A stretch of DNA of 16,573 nucleotides from positions 1 through 16,573 of the forward strand of contig CAYWMP010000134.1 in assembly GCA_964459445.1 (NCBI GenBank). Reading direction: 5' to 3'. Under the pieces are notes generated by a model. It did not search any database. It was not told the DNA's origin and worked only from the letters and a program-made list of their open reading frames with translations. Shown piece after piece: positions 6,747-13,580 of this stretch. How positions within the stretch are numbered: the first letter of the stretch is position 1; each line of letters begins with the position of its first letter. The translations under genes were made by a program, and so were the position numbers. This stretch comes from CAYWMP01 sp964459445. GTDB taxonomy: Bacteria > Desulfobacterota > DSM-4660 > Desulfatiglandales > HGW-15.

Positions 6747-7538
6747 CTACCTCAATATCCCTCTTTTTGATCCATCAAAAAAGGTAAGAAGTATTTCAAG
6801 TTCGGGGAAGGTCTCGATTTTGCGGCGAACTTGTTCGACTCCATTCTTGAAATTCTTGTTCTCCCGCCAAATGATCTTATAGGCCCTTTTTAACCCATCG
6901 ATTTTCTCCTGGGAAAAACCGAGACGCCGCAATCCCCGTTGATTTACACCGTAGAGATTTGCCTTCCGTCCTGCAACGATCATGAAAGGTGGCGGGTCTC
7001 TATCTATACCGGTTTTGGCGCCTATAAAGGCATAGGCCCCAATACGTGTGAATTGCTGTACGGCACATAGGGCGCCGACCGTGGCATAGTCACCAATACT
7101 GGTGTGTCCAGCCAGGGTAGCCACATTGGACATGATGATCCAGTTACCGAGGACACAGTCGTGGGCTACATGGGAGTAGGCCATAAAATAATTGTTATTT
7201 CCCACCACGGTTTTCCACTCTTCCTTGGTGGTCGCCCGGTTGATCGTAGTGTACTCCTTGATCAGGTTGTCGTCTCCAATGATCACCCTAGTATCCTCGC
7301 CCCCGTATCCCACATCCTGAGGCGGGGTTCCTATGGATGTGAAGGGGTATATTTTATTTCGTGAGCCGATCAACGTGTGTCCTTCAACGTGGACGTGAGA
7401 GATCAATTCGGTGTCTTCGCCGATGCTTACGTGGTCTCCGACATTGCAGAAAGGACCGACCTTCGCACCCGGCGCCAATTCAGCTTTAGGACTCACGACG
7501 GCTAAAGGGTGGACTTCTGTTGTATTCCTGTCTTCCAA
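6747..7538 (-). CDS. lpxA: Acyl-ACP--UDP-N-acetylglucosamine O-acyltransferase LpxA
   Basis: LpxA transfers a 3-hydroxyacyl chain from ACP to the 3-position of UDP-GlcNAc, the first step of lipid A synthesis. The 263 residues show hexapeptide repeats of the left-handed beta-helix through about residue 190, then the helical C-terminus. The catalytic histidine is H126 in SHVAHDC. An ungapped alignment to E. coli LpxA from that point shows R205 matching R204, but Q161 in place of H160, A174 in place of the acyl-length residue G173 and, upstream, G77 (PPQDVGYGGE) in place of K76. These changes may alter sugar or chain-length preference. The start is TTG at 7538: GGAG lies 6 bases before it and no better start is present. 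It follows fabZ by 111 bases. Confidence 0.94.
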   Translation of the reverse strand: MEDRNTTEVHPLAVVSPKAELAPGAKVGPFCNVGDHVSIGEDTELISHVHVEGHTLIGSRNKIYPFTSIGTPPQDVGYGGEDTRVIIGDDNLIKEYTTINRATTKEEWKTVVGNNNYFMAYSHVAHDCVLGNWIIMSNVATLAGHTSIGDYATVGALCAVQQFTRIGAYAFIGAKTGIDRDPPPFMIVAGRKANLYGVNQRGLRRLGFSQEKIDGLKRAYKIIWRENKNFKNGVEQVRRKIETFPELEILLTFFDGSKRGILR

Positions 7539-7649
7539 AATCTACTCCAAAAACTAATGCTGTTTTGAAGGCCGGTTGTTCAGCGCTTGATCGACGCTCG
7601 GCGCCTTCGTTCCTCATTCCTTCAAGGCGAACAAGCCCAGCCGTGTTTT

Positions 7650-8099
7650 TCAACCAATAGTAGCCATCAGTTCAGCTTCGGCAACAACCCCCCCATCCAC
7701 GAAGGCTTTCCCTGCAATTTTCCAAACCCGCGATCCGGTCCTTAAGGGCTCTAACTCAAAGACAATCTGATCACCCGGCACAACAGGTTTTCGAAATTTG
7801 ACCTTATCCATGGACATGAAGAGTATTGCTCCCTGGGACGGTTTATCCATGACCTCAGGATTTGAAAGGCGCGCCAGGATGCCCCCAACCTGGGCCATGG
7901 CCTCGATTATCAAAACCCCGGGCATGATCGGATTTCCGGGAAAATGCCCCTGAAAGAAGGGTTCGTTGGCTGTGACGTTTTTGATGCCAACCACCCGTTT
8001 CTCCGGTTCCAGCTCCGTAACCCGATCCACTAAAAGAAAAGGGTATCGATGGGGCAGAATCTCCTTGATGTCCTCGTAGTTCAATGGCAATTCCATCAT
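7650..8099 (-). CDS. fabZ: 3-hydroxyacyl-[acyl-carrier-protein] dehydratase FabZ
   Basis: FabZ dehydrates 3-hydroxyacyl-ACP in type II fatty acid synthesis. It competes with LpxA and LpxD for the same hydroxyacyl-ACP, which is the usual explanation for its place among lpx genes. The 149-residue hot-dog protein has PHRYPFLLVDRV (16-27), the active-site histidine H52 in FFQGHFPGNPIMPGV, and E66 in IIEAMAQ. Two adjacent ATG codons (8099 and 8096) follow AGGTGAGG; the second has the more usual spacing, so the real protein may lack the first methionine. It lies 140 bases after lpxD, with a strong hairpin in the gap. Confidence 0.97.
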   Translation of the reverse strand: MMELPLNYEDIKEILPHRYPFLLVDRVTELEPEKRVVGIKNVTANEPFFQGHFPGNPIMPGVLIIEAMAQVGGILARLSNPEVMDKPSQGAILFMSMDKVKFRKPVVPGDQIVFELEPLRTGSRVWKIAGKAFVDGGVVAEAELMATIG

Positions 8100-8182
8100 T
8101 CCTCACCTGAATTTATGTGACGGTTTAGAGATGCTTAGGCCAAAACAGGGCCATTTTATCAAAATCCCTTGCAGAAAGCACG

Positions 8183-8212
8183 AAGGAACGGAGAGGCGCC
8201 CCTCCGTTCCTT
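8183..8212 (-). other. Strong hairpin in the lpxD-fabZ spacer
   Basis: AAGGAACGGAG (8183-8193) and CTCCGTTCCTT (8202-8212) are perfect 11-bp inverted arms with an 8-base loop that can pair two bases further. Neither strand has a T-run after the stem, so it is not a standard Rho-independent terminator. In the mRNA it could act as a processing or stability element that sets fabZ/lpxA levels relative to lpxD; that role is inferred. Confidence 0.6.
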
Positions 8213-8239
8213 TCATTCGCCCTAATATGGACCGGTATT

Positions 8240-9268
8240 TCACTTCAACCGGTCTTCAAATTGTTGAAGTCTTTTCTCAAGGCTTCTCAGCCGCTCATTG
8301 AATTGAGGGAGACGGGTGATCAGCTTACTCACCCTTAACCACAGTTTATGGGGCATGGCAGGGGTCCCTGAGACGATTTCGCCATTTGACAGGGATTTGG
8401 GTACGCCGGACTGGGAGCCGATCATAACGTTATTCTCGATCTTCACATGGTCCGCGATCGCCACTTGTCCGCCTATCACCACTTCGTTTCCGATGTGAAC
8501 ACTGCCCCCTAGGGCTGTCTGGGCTACGATGATGGTGTCCCGGCCAATCGTCACGTTATGGGCTATGTGGACTAGATTATCTGTCTTGACGCCCTCTTTT
8601 ATCCAGGTCTTCCCCATGGCGGCTCTGTCGATCGTGTTATTTGCACCTATTTCAACGCTGTTGTCTATTTGTACGATACCCACCTGGGGAATTTTGACGT
8701 TGGTTGTCCCATCGCGAACATATCCAAACCCGTCGCTTCCTATGACCGTTCCTGGGTTGATAATCACGCCCTTACCGATAACACAATCATGCGTGATCGT
8801 GACATTAGGATGGATGATTGTCTCGCTTCCGATCTTGACCCTATCTCCTATAAAGGCGCCGGAAAACAGAACGACATTCTCCCCAATAACCGCCTCTTTA
8901 CCCACATAGACCAGAGGATAAATAGAGGTATTAGGACCTATCTCGGCGGTCTTGTGTACCTCTGCCTTCGGGCTGATTCCGGGAAATCGGGGAAGGGGGG
9001 GGGCAAAAAGGCCGGCCACTTTGGCAAACGCCAGCAGAGGATTGGATACAGCTATCTGAGGACCCTTGAAAAGATCGCTGGTTTTGGTTACCAGCAATGC
9101 TGAAGCTCTCGTCCTCTTCAGGCTCTCCTCATAACGGGGGTCTGCGAAGAATGAGATATCTCCTTCACATGCTTCTTCGAGCGAGTTTACGCCATTTATG
9201 ACCGCCAGGCCGTCCCCGATTAGGTCTCCTTGTATCGAGTCGGCTATTTCATTGAGTGTTAATGTCAA
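8240..9268 (-). CDS. lpxD: UDP-3-O-(3-hydroxyacyl)glucosamine N-acyltransferase LpxD
   Basis: LpxD adds the second 3-hydroxyacyl chain, at the 2-amino group, in lipid A synthesis. The 342-residue protein has the N-terminal uridine-binding-like domain (about 1-95, with GVNSLEEACEGDISFFADP), then hexapeptide repeats (about 100-295) containing NLVHIAHNVTIG with H237 matching the catalytic histidine, and a C-terminal helix (SKLITRLPQF onward) typical of the family. The start is TTG at 9268, placed 7 bases after AGGAG, which decides this start; no suitable ATG lies nearby. It follows skp by 88 bases that hold nothing I recognise. Order skp-lpxD-fabZ-lpxA is the common proteobacterial one. Confidence 0.96.
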   Translation of the reverse strand: MTLTLNEIADSIQGDLIGDGLAVINGVNSLEEACEGDISFFADPRYEESLKRTRASALLVTKTSDLFKGPQIAVSNPLLAFAKVAGLFAPPLPRFPGISPKAEVHKTAEIGPNTSIYPLVYVGKEAVIGENVVLFSGAFIGDRVKIGSETIIHPNVTITHDCVIGKGVIINPGTVIGSDGFGYVRDGTTNVKIPQVGIVQIDNSVEIGANNTIDRAAMGKTWIKEGVKTDNLVHIAHNVTIGRDTIIVAQTALGGSVHIGNEVVIGGQVAIADHVKIENNVMIGSQSGVPKSLSNGEIVSGTPAMPHKLWLRVSKLITRLPQFNERLRSLEKRLQQFEDRLK

Positions 9269-9356
9269 TCAATAACTCCTGATATGCCAGGGTAAAGGTT
9301 GTTGTGCATTAGGCCACAGGCCCTTGCGAAAAGGATAGGCCCACCGCACAGGATTA

Positions 9357-9881
9357 CTACTGTTTTATCTTGTCATAGGCCTTGATGACTTTATCCGTGA
9401 CGTCTATGGCGCCGCCATTATACATGACGCCGATTGACCTTTTTTCAAAAATGAGTGTGAAGCTTTCCTCCTGCCCTATTTTTTGAACAATCTTTCGAAT
9501 CTCCATTCCAAATCGCTGCATCACTTCCGACTCTATGGCTTTCATATCTTGCGTAAAATCGTCAGCGAGGTATTTGAGCTTTCTTCTTTTCTTACCCAGA
9601 GTCCTCTTTTTATCCCCCTGGGCATCCAGGCTCAACATCATGCTTTGTTTCTTGAATTCTTCCTCAAACTCCCGCAGGGCGCCCCTTTCTTTGTCCAACT
9701 TGAGTTGCATGTCTTGTATTTTTCTTTTCAGATCGGCCGCCAATTTTCGGAAGGCCGTCGATTCCTTTTGAAGTCTCTGGACATCGACGACACCGATTTT
9801 TGGAGCTCCTGCCGCCAAAGCCCCTGATTGAAACAGGAATAGAACAATAAATACAATCATTACTCGAAAGTATATTTTCAT
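9357..9881 (-). CDS. skp: Periplasmic chaperone Skp/OmpH family
   Basis: Skp/OmpH holds unfolded outer-membrane proteins in the periplasm and hands them to the Bam complex. The 174-residue protein has a signal peptide (MKIYFRVMIVFIVLFLF, cleavage near ALA-AG at about 23-25). The family's first strand follows, IGVVDVQRL (29-37). A long charged helical region (about 40-135) gives the coiled-coil tentacles, and the closing strand is FTLIFEKRSIGVMYN (141-155). ATG at 9881 follows AGGGGGG by 4 bases. It is separated from bamA by 317 bases, more than usual for this pair, so it may have its own promoter. Confidence 0.93.
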   Translation of the reverse strand: MKIYFRVMIVFIVLFLFQSGALAAGAPKIGVVDVQRLQKESTAFRKLAADLKRKIQDMQLKLDKERGALREFEEEFKKQSMMLSLDAQGDKKRTLGKKRRKLKYLADDFTQDMKAIESEVMQRFGMEIRKIVQKIGQEESFTLIFEKRSIGVMYNGGAIDVTDKVIKAYDKIKQ

Positions 9882-10045
9882 GTTTCCCCCCTACTCTTCA
9901 AGATAGCTCGCTTCGCTCACAGTAGGAATATTGGAATAATGGGTTTGAAGGAATTTTTGATCATTAAGATGGACTTTTTCCGATTTTATGCCCACTGTTC
10001 CCTGGCCCAGACCTGATTGAGAATGCTACGATTATGCTAAAGGAT

Positions 10046-10071
10046 TATTGATGAATTATATTTCATCAATA
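10046..10071. promoter_or_regulatory. Perfect 10-bp inverted repeat, AT-rich (possible operator)
   Basis: TATTGATGAA (10046-10055) and TTCATCAATA (10062-10071) are exact reverse complements separated by 6 bases. It lies about 165 bases upstream of skp. The dyad could be a binding site for a dimeric regulator or a hairpin in the mRNA; no T-run follows it. The function is unknown. Confidence 0.4.
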
Positions 10072-10104
10072 GCTTAACATTTCATTTCGCGCCAGGGCGG
10101 GCCA

Positions 10105-10128
10105 TCGTTCCAGCATTCCACTGTTCCA
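10105..10128. repeat. Tandem octamer array, three units ending TTCCA
   Basis: TTCCA recurs with an 8-base period at 10108, 10116 and 10124, giving three diverged octamers. It resembles the other short-period spacer arrays in this window. Confidence 0.5.
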
Positions 10129-10155
10129 TATTGCTTTGCACAGAATTGCCATGCC

Positions 10156-10179
10156 AAAAAAAGCTATAATATCATATAG
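10156..10179 (-). terminator. Weak Rho-independent terminator candidate after bamA
   Basis: On the minus strand CTATA and TATAG (10179-10175 and 10168-10164) form a short AT-only stem, and a run of seven T follows (10162-10156), about 20 bases after the bamA stop codon. The stem is weak, so at best this gives partial termination. Confidence 0.3.
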
Positions 10180-10198
10180 TTGTATAAATTTCGAGACG

Positions 10199-12925
10199 TT
10201 AAAAGGACCCTCCAACCGCAAACTCAAAGTTGCCACGGTCGTCTTCCGGCTCTGGGTCCAGGATAAATCCATATTCCAAACGCAGCGGTCCAAATGGGGA
10301 GTACCACCGGACCCCGGTCCCAATGGACTTTCGAATATCGTTGAATGTAAAACCATCCGCATCCGGGAGCACGTTACCGGCATCAAAAAACACGAGACCC
10401 GTTACACCCTGCTCTTTTGCCAGGGGGAATCGATATTCCAGGTTATAGACCATCATATATTCGCCGCCTATTTTGTCCCCGGTCTCAGGATCTTCGGGTG
10501 AGATATCGGCGAACTCAAAGCCTCGAACCGTGTTGATACCCCCAATTCGAAACTTCTGGAATATGGGGAGTATGCCGTCATCGGGGCGGTCATCAACAAA
10601 ACCCCACCTGCCCTGGGCCAAAAAGACCGTTTCCCAGGGCAAGGGAAAAAACCACGCCGTCCTTGCCAGGTATTTGTTAAAAGCGACATCACCTCCCATG
10701 AATCCACCGGCATACTCGATAGAAAAACTGTTAATAGATCCTTTGGTGGTCGCCCAAAGCAGGTTTCTTGAGTCTCTCTCAATGCCGGTTGTTATACTGC
10801 TGGTGACATTTGTCCCTTTCATCTGCTGGATCGCAACGGCCGCAGTATCATCAATGTCAAAAATATCCGCATCATCGTACCCGTACTTTGCCGTGACCCG
10901 GGTGAATTCATCCAGCCCGACCGGGAACTTGAATCTCAGGGCGGCCCCAAAGCTGTCCTTCGTATACTCGTCAAACTCCCTCTCCCATTTGTAGAGATCA
11001 ATGCCGGCGGAGATGGGTTTGTCGAGAAACCAGGGTTCGGTAAACCGAATGTCAAACTGGGTGGTCCTGGCGCCGATTCTGCCTGAAGCGGATAGCTTAT
11101 GGCCGCGGCCTAAGAGGTTGTTTTGAGAGATGGAGAAGACACCCATGATACTCTCAAAGGAACTGTATCCCGCGCCCAGGCTAAAGGCCCCCGTGGCACG
11201 CTCTTTGACATTGACATCCAGGACCATAAGATCGTCCTGACTCCCTTTCTTGGTCTGCACCTGAACATCTTCAAAAAAGCCCAGACGATGGAGATTCCGG
11301 GTGCTTTTTTTGAGGTTAGTTCCGCTGTATTCTTCCCCTTCGATGACCCGGAGTTCTCTCCTTATCACCTTATCCCTGGTGAACGTATTCCCAGCTATAT
11401 TGATCCTTTCAAAGCGAACCTTCTTGCCCTTTGTTGCCTTGTAGGTGATATCCACCAAACGGTTTTCGTCATCCTCCTTCGTGAAGGGGGCGACCTCGGC
11501 ATAGGCAAATCCCTGGTCGGAATAGACTTCCCGCAAGAGCAGGGTGTCTTTTCGCACGACCTCCCTGTTGAAGAATTTCTCTTTTTTTATCATTACCATT
11601 TCGAGCAGGGCTTCGGCCGGCATAATCAGGTCGCCCTCGACGCCTACATTGTTGACTTCGTATCTGGGTCCTTCGACGACTTCAATGGTGATGTGCAGCC
11701 CATCTCCTTGCACATAGGCTATTTGGGGTTCTCCCGTCTTGGCCCTGATATAGCCATGGTTGTGATAGAAGGAGGTCACTTTATGAAGGTCAAACTCCAA
11801 CAGCTTCTTATCCAGCAGACCGGACTTCGTGAACCAGGATAGGAGGCCCTTTTCACTGGTTTCCATGATGTCTGTGAGATCGTCATTATCAAATTTAGTG
11901 TTTCCGACGAATTTGATCTTGGTGATATAAACCTTCTCACCCTCTTGAATTTCGTAAAGCAAGGAGACTTCATTCTTCGGCATCTCTTCTATCTTCTCAT
12001 TGATAACGACATTGTAATAACCTTTCAGCCGGTAAAACTCCTTTAGTCTGTTTATACTCTGTCTGATTTCCGATCGATTCAGAATCGTGAAACGCTTTAT
12101 AGCCACCTCTTTTTTCAGATCCTCATCCTTGAGCTTTTTGTTGCCCTGGAAGGTTATCCGGCCGATGGAAGGTTTTTCGGTGACAATAAAAGTAACGATT
12201 TTCCCCTTTGGTCCGTCTTCGGTTTCCGTTTGAACATCGGTAAAATATCCCATGCGAAAAATGGCCCGAAGGTCCTTGTCGAGCAGATCATAATCAAGGC
12301 TCTCGCCCCTCCTGCTTTCTATTACGGCAAGAATGGCTTCCCTCTCAATGCGCTTGTTTCCCTTGACCTGGATCGAGTCAATCTGTTCAACACCCAGTAT
12401 TTGATTAAAGAGGCTTGTCGCGGCCCTGTCGGCGGCAAGCGTCAGATTGTCTATGTCATCCTCTACCATAAACAATGTAAAGGGCGGCTTTTTTTGGTTC
12501 ACATCCCATGCCTTGATGTCCAGGCTTATCCGCCTGCCGACTTGAGTCAGACTGCCCGTAATAATGGCATCGGCCTTGAGGGCCTTCCCAATCGTCAAGA
12601 TATCCGACCTTTGGAAGAGAGGGAGGAAGGCCAAGGGGTGTTTGTTGACAACGTCCGGGGTCACAACGGGAAAACCCTTGTCTGCCAAGCGCGTGCTGAA
12701 CATCGCCTGCAAACCCTGTTTAAGATGGTCGAGAGGTTCAAGGGCGTGGATTCTAAAGGGCAATACGGCGATCTTTGTCGTTATCTGTGCTTGGGCCAAG
12801 GGCGGTCCCAAAAGGACAAAAAGAAATACCAGCAGCACACCGGAAGCCCTCCCTTTCCACATAAGGTTTATTAATCGACCCAGAGCGAGTCCCCATCCCC
12901 TTTGATTTCTACTGAAGGCGCCCAT
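10199..12925 (-). CDS. bamA: Outer membrane protein assembly factor BamA with an extra N-terminal domain
   Basis: BamA is the central beta-barrel of the Bam complex, which folds outer-membrane proteins. From the ATG at 12925 the protein has 908 residues (E. coli BamA about 810). A long basic leader and hydrophobic stretch end in PLAQAQ (about 42-47), a signal peptide. Next comes an extra alpha/beta domain (about 49-178) with IAVLPFRI and ADAIITGSLTQVG, resembling TolB-N/CsgG-like folds. Five POTRA repeats follow (about 179-252, 253-330, 331-421, 422-501, 502-577), each starting near a V/I-x-GN or similar strand, then the 16-strand barrel with the conserved VRGF (800-803) and a terminal phenylalanine. 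Start choice: GGAG lies 7 bases before 12925, giving a 17-base overlap with lolD; an ATG at 12862 would also leave a signal peptide, while a longer frame to 13009 is unlikely. Confidence 0.95.
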   Translation of the reverse strand: MGAFSRNQRGWGLALGRLINLMWKGRASGVLLVFLFVLLGPPLAQAQITTKIAVLPFRIHALEPLDHLKQGLQAMFSTRLADKGFPVVTPDVVNKHPLAFLPLFQRSDILTIGKALKADAIITGSLTQVGRRISLDIKAWDVNQKKPPFTLFMVEDDIDNLTLAADRAATSLFNQILGVEQIDSIQVKGNKRIEREAILAVIESRRGESLDYDLLDKDLRAIFRMGYFTDVQTETEDGPKGKIVTFIVTEKPSIGRITFQGNKKLKDEDLKKEVAIKRFTILNRSEIRQSINRLKEFYRLKGYYNVVINEKIEEMPKNEVSLLYEIQEGEKVYITKIKFVGNTKFDNDDLTDIMETSEKGLLSWFTKSGLLDKKLLEFDLHKVTSFYHNHGYIRAKTGEPQIAYVQGDGLHITIEVVEGPRYEVNNVGVEGDLIMPAEALLEMVMIKKEKFFNREVVRKDTLLLREVYSDQGFAYAEVAPFTKEDDENRLVDITYKATKGKKVRFERINIAGNTFTRDKVIRRELRVIEGEEYSGTNLKKSTRNLHRLGFFEDVQVQTKKGSQDDLMVLDVNVKERATGAFSLGAGYSSFESIMGVFSISQNNLLGRGHKLSASGRIGARTTQFDIRFTEPWFLDKPISAGIDLYKWEREFDEYTKDSFGAALRFKFPVGLDEFTRVTAKYGYDDADIFDIDDTAAVAIQQMKGTNVTSSITTGIERDSRNLLWATTKGSINSFSIEYAGGFMGGDVAFNKYLARTAWFFPLPWETVFLAQGRWGFVDDRPDDGILPIFQKFRIGGINTVRGFEFADISPEDPETGDKIGGEYMMVYNLEYRFPLAKEQGVTGLVFFDAGNVLPDADGFTFNDIRKSIGTGVRWYSPFGPLRLEYGFILDPEPEDDRGNFEFAVGGSF

Positions 12926-13571
12926 CCGCAATCTCCATTTTTCGAGACATTCTTTCCGCCATTCGTTGATTATGGGTCGCAATAACCATCGCCAACCCTT
13001 CCTCCTCATTCAGTCTGAGCAACAAATCCACGATCCCCTCTCCGGTAGCCTGATCGAGGTTGCCCGTGGGTTCATCGGCCAATAACAGCTTCGGCCCCAT
13101 GATCAAAGATCTTGCAATCGCAACCCGCGCCTGTTCGCCGCCCGACAATTCACCGACCCTGTGTTTCAGTCGCTGTCCGAGCCCCACTTTCACCAACATC
13201 TCTTTGGCCATGTCCTCGGCTTCCCTCTTGCCGGTCCGGGCAATCAATGCGGGTATGATTGCGTTTTCCAAGGCATTGAATTCCGGCAGAAGATGATGAA
13301 ACTGAAAGACGAAGCCGACCTCCCGATTTCTCAAACCGCACAGGGCGGGCTCATCCATTTCGTTCACGTTTCGGCCGTTGAAGCGAACCTCTCCCCTTGT
13401 GGGGGGTTCAAGGGCGCCCATGACATTTAAGAGCGTTGATTTGCCGACACCGGAAGCCCCTGTGATAGCCAGACTGTCCCCCGGGCCGATAATCAGGTCA
13501 ATGCCCTTCAGGATCTCTATCAGGGCCTCAAGGTGGGTGAATGATTTATGGACGTTTTCGAGTTCCAGCAC
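12909..13571 (-). CDS. lolD: Lipoprotein-releasing ABC transporter ATP-binding protein LolD
   Basis: LolD powers release of outer-membrane lipoproteins from the inner membrane by the LolCDE complex. The 220-residue ATPase has Walker A GASGVGKST (38-46), the Q-loop with the LolD/MacB-type FVFQFHHLLPEFNALEN (87-103), signature LSGGEQ (142-147), Walker B LLLADEP (162-168) and the H-loop histidine H200. The start is GTG at 13571, with GAGGG 5 bases before it; that ribosome-binding site overlaps the lolC stop codon, and the genes are only 9 bases apart, so translation is probably coupled. bamA begins inside its last 17 bases. Confidence 0.96.
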   Translation of the reverse strand: MLELENVHKSFTHLEALIEILKGIDLIIGPGDSLAITGASGVGKSTLLNVMGALEPPTRGEVRFNGRNVNEMDEPALCGLRNREVGFVFQFHHLLPEFNALENAIIPALIARTGKREAEDMAKEMLVKVGLGQRLKHRVGELSGGEQARVAIARSLIMGPKLLLADEPTGNLDQATGEGIVDLLLRLNEEEGLAMVIATHNQRMAERMSRKMEIADGRLQ

Positions 13572-13580
13572 TCGGACCCT

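Larger units (their letters stand above)
9882..10198. other. bamA-skp spacer (317 bases)
   Basis: No gene is visible. Going with transcription (minus strand), it holds a weak hairpin with a T-run just after the bamA stop (10156-10179), an octamer repeat (10105-10128), a perfect inverted repeat (10046-10071) and the strong skp ribosome-binding site at its low-coordinate end. This layout would fit partial termination after bamA and a separate promoter for skp, but I see no clear -35/-10 pair. Confidence 0.55.

Noticed and set aside
8183..8212. Rho-independent terminator
   Set aside because: The stem is strong but neither strand has a T-run after it, so it is listed only as a hairpin.
3431..9268. 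A GnnB-type aminotransferase to partner the Gfo/Idh protein
   Set aside because: No PLP-dependent aminotransferase motifs occur in any frame between lpxD and lpxB, so a full GnnA/GnnB pathway cannot be claimed from this window.
11123..11842. Plus-strand ORF of 239 residues, and another at 12230-12874
   Set aside because: Both are antisense to bamA, whose POTRA and barrel motifs are clear. They are open only because of the codon bias of the real gene.
12926..13009. Longer bamA start at 13009, overlapping lolD by about 100 bases
   Set aside because: The extra residues are basic and tryptophan-rich with no signal-peptide logic, and the start at 12925 has a proper GGAG and a short overlap.
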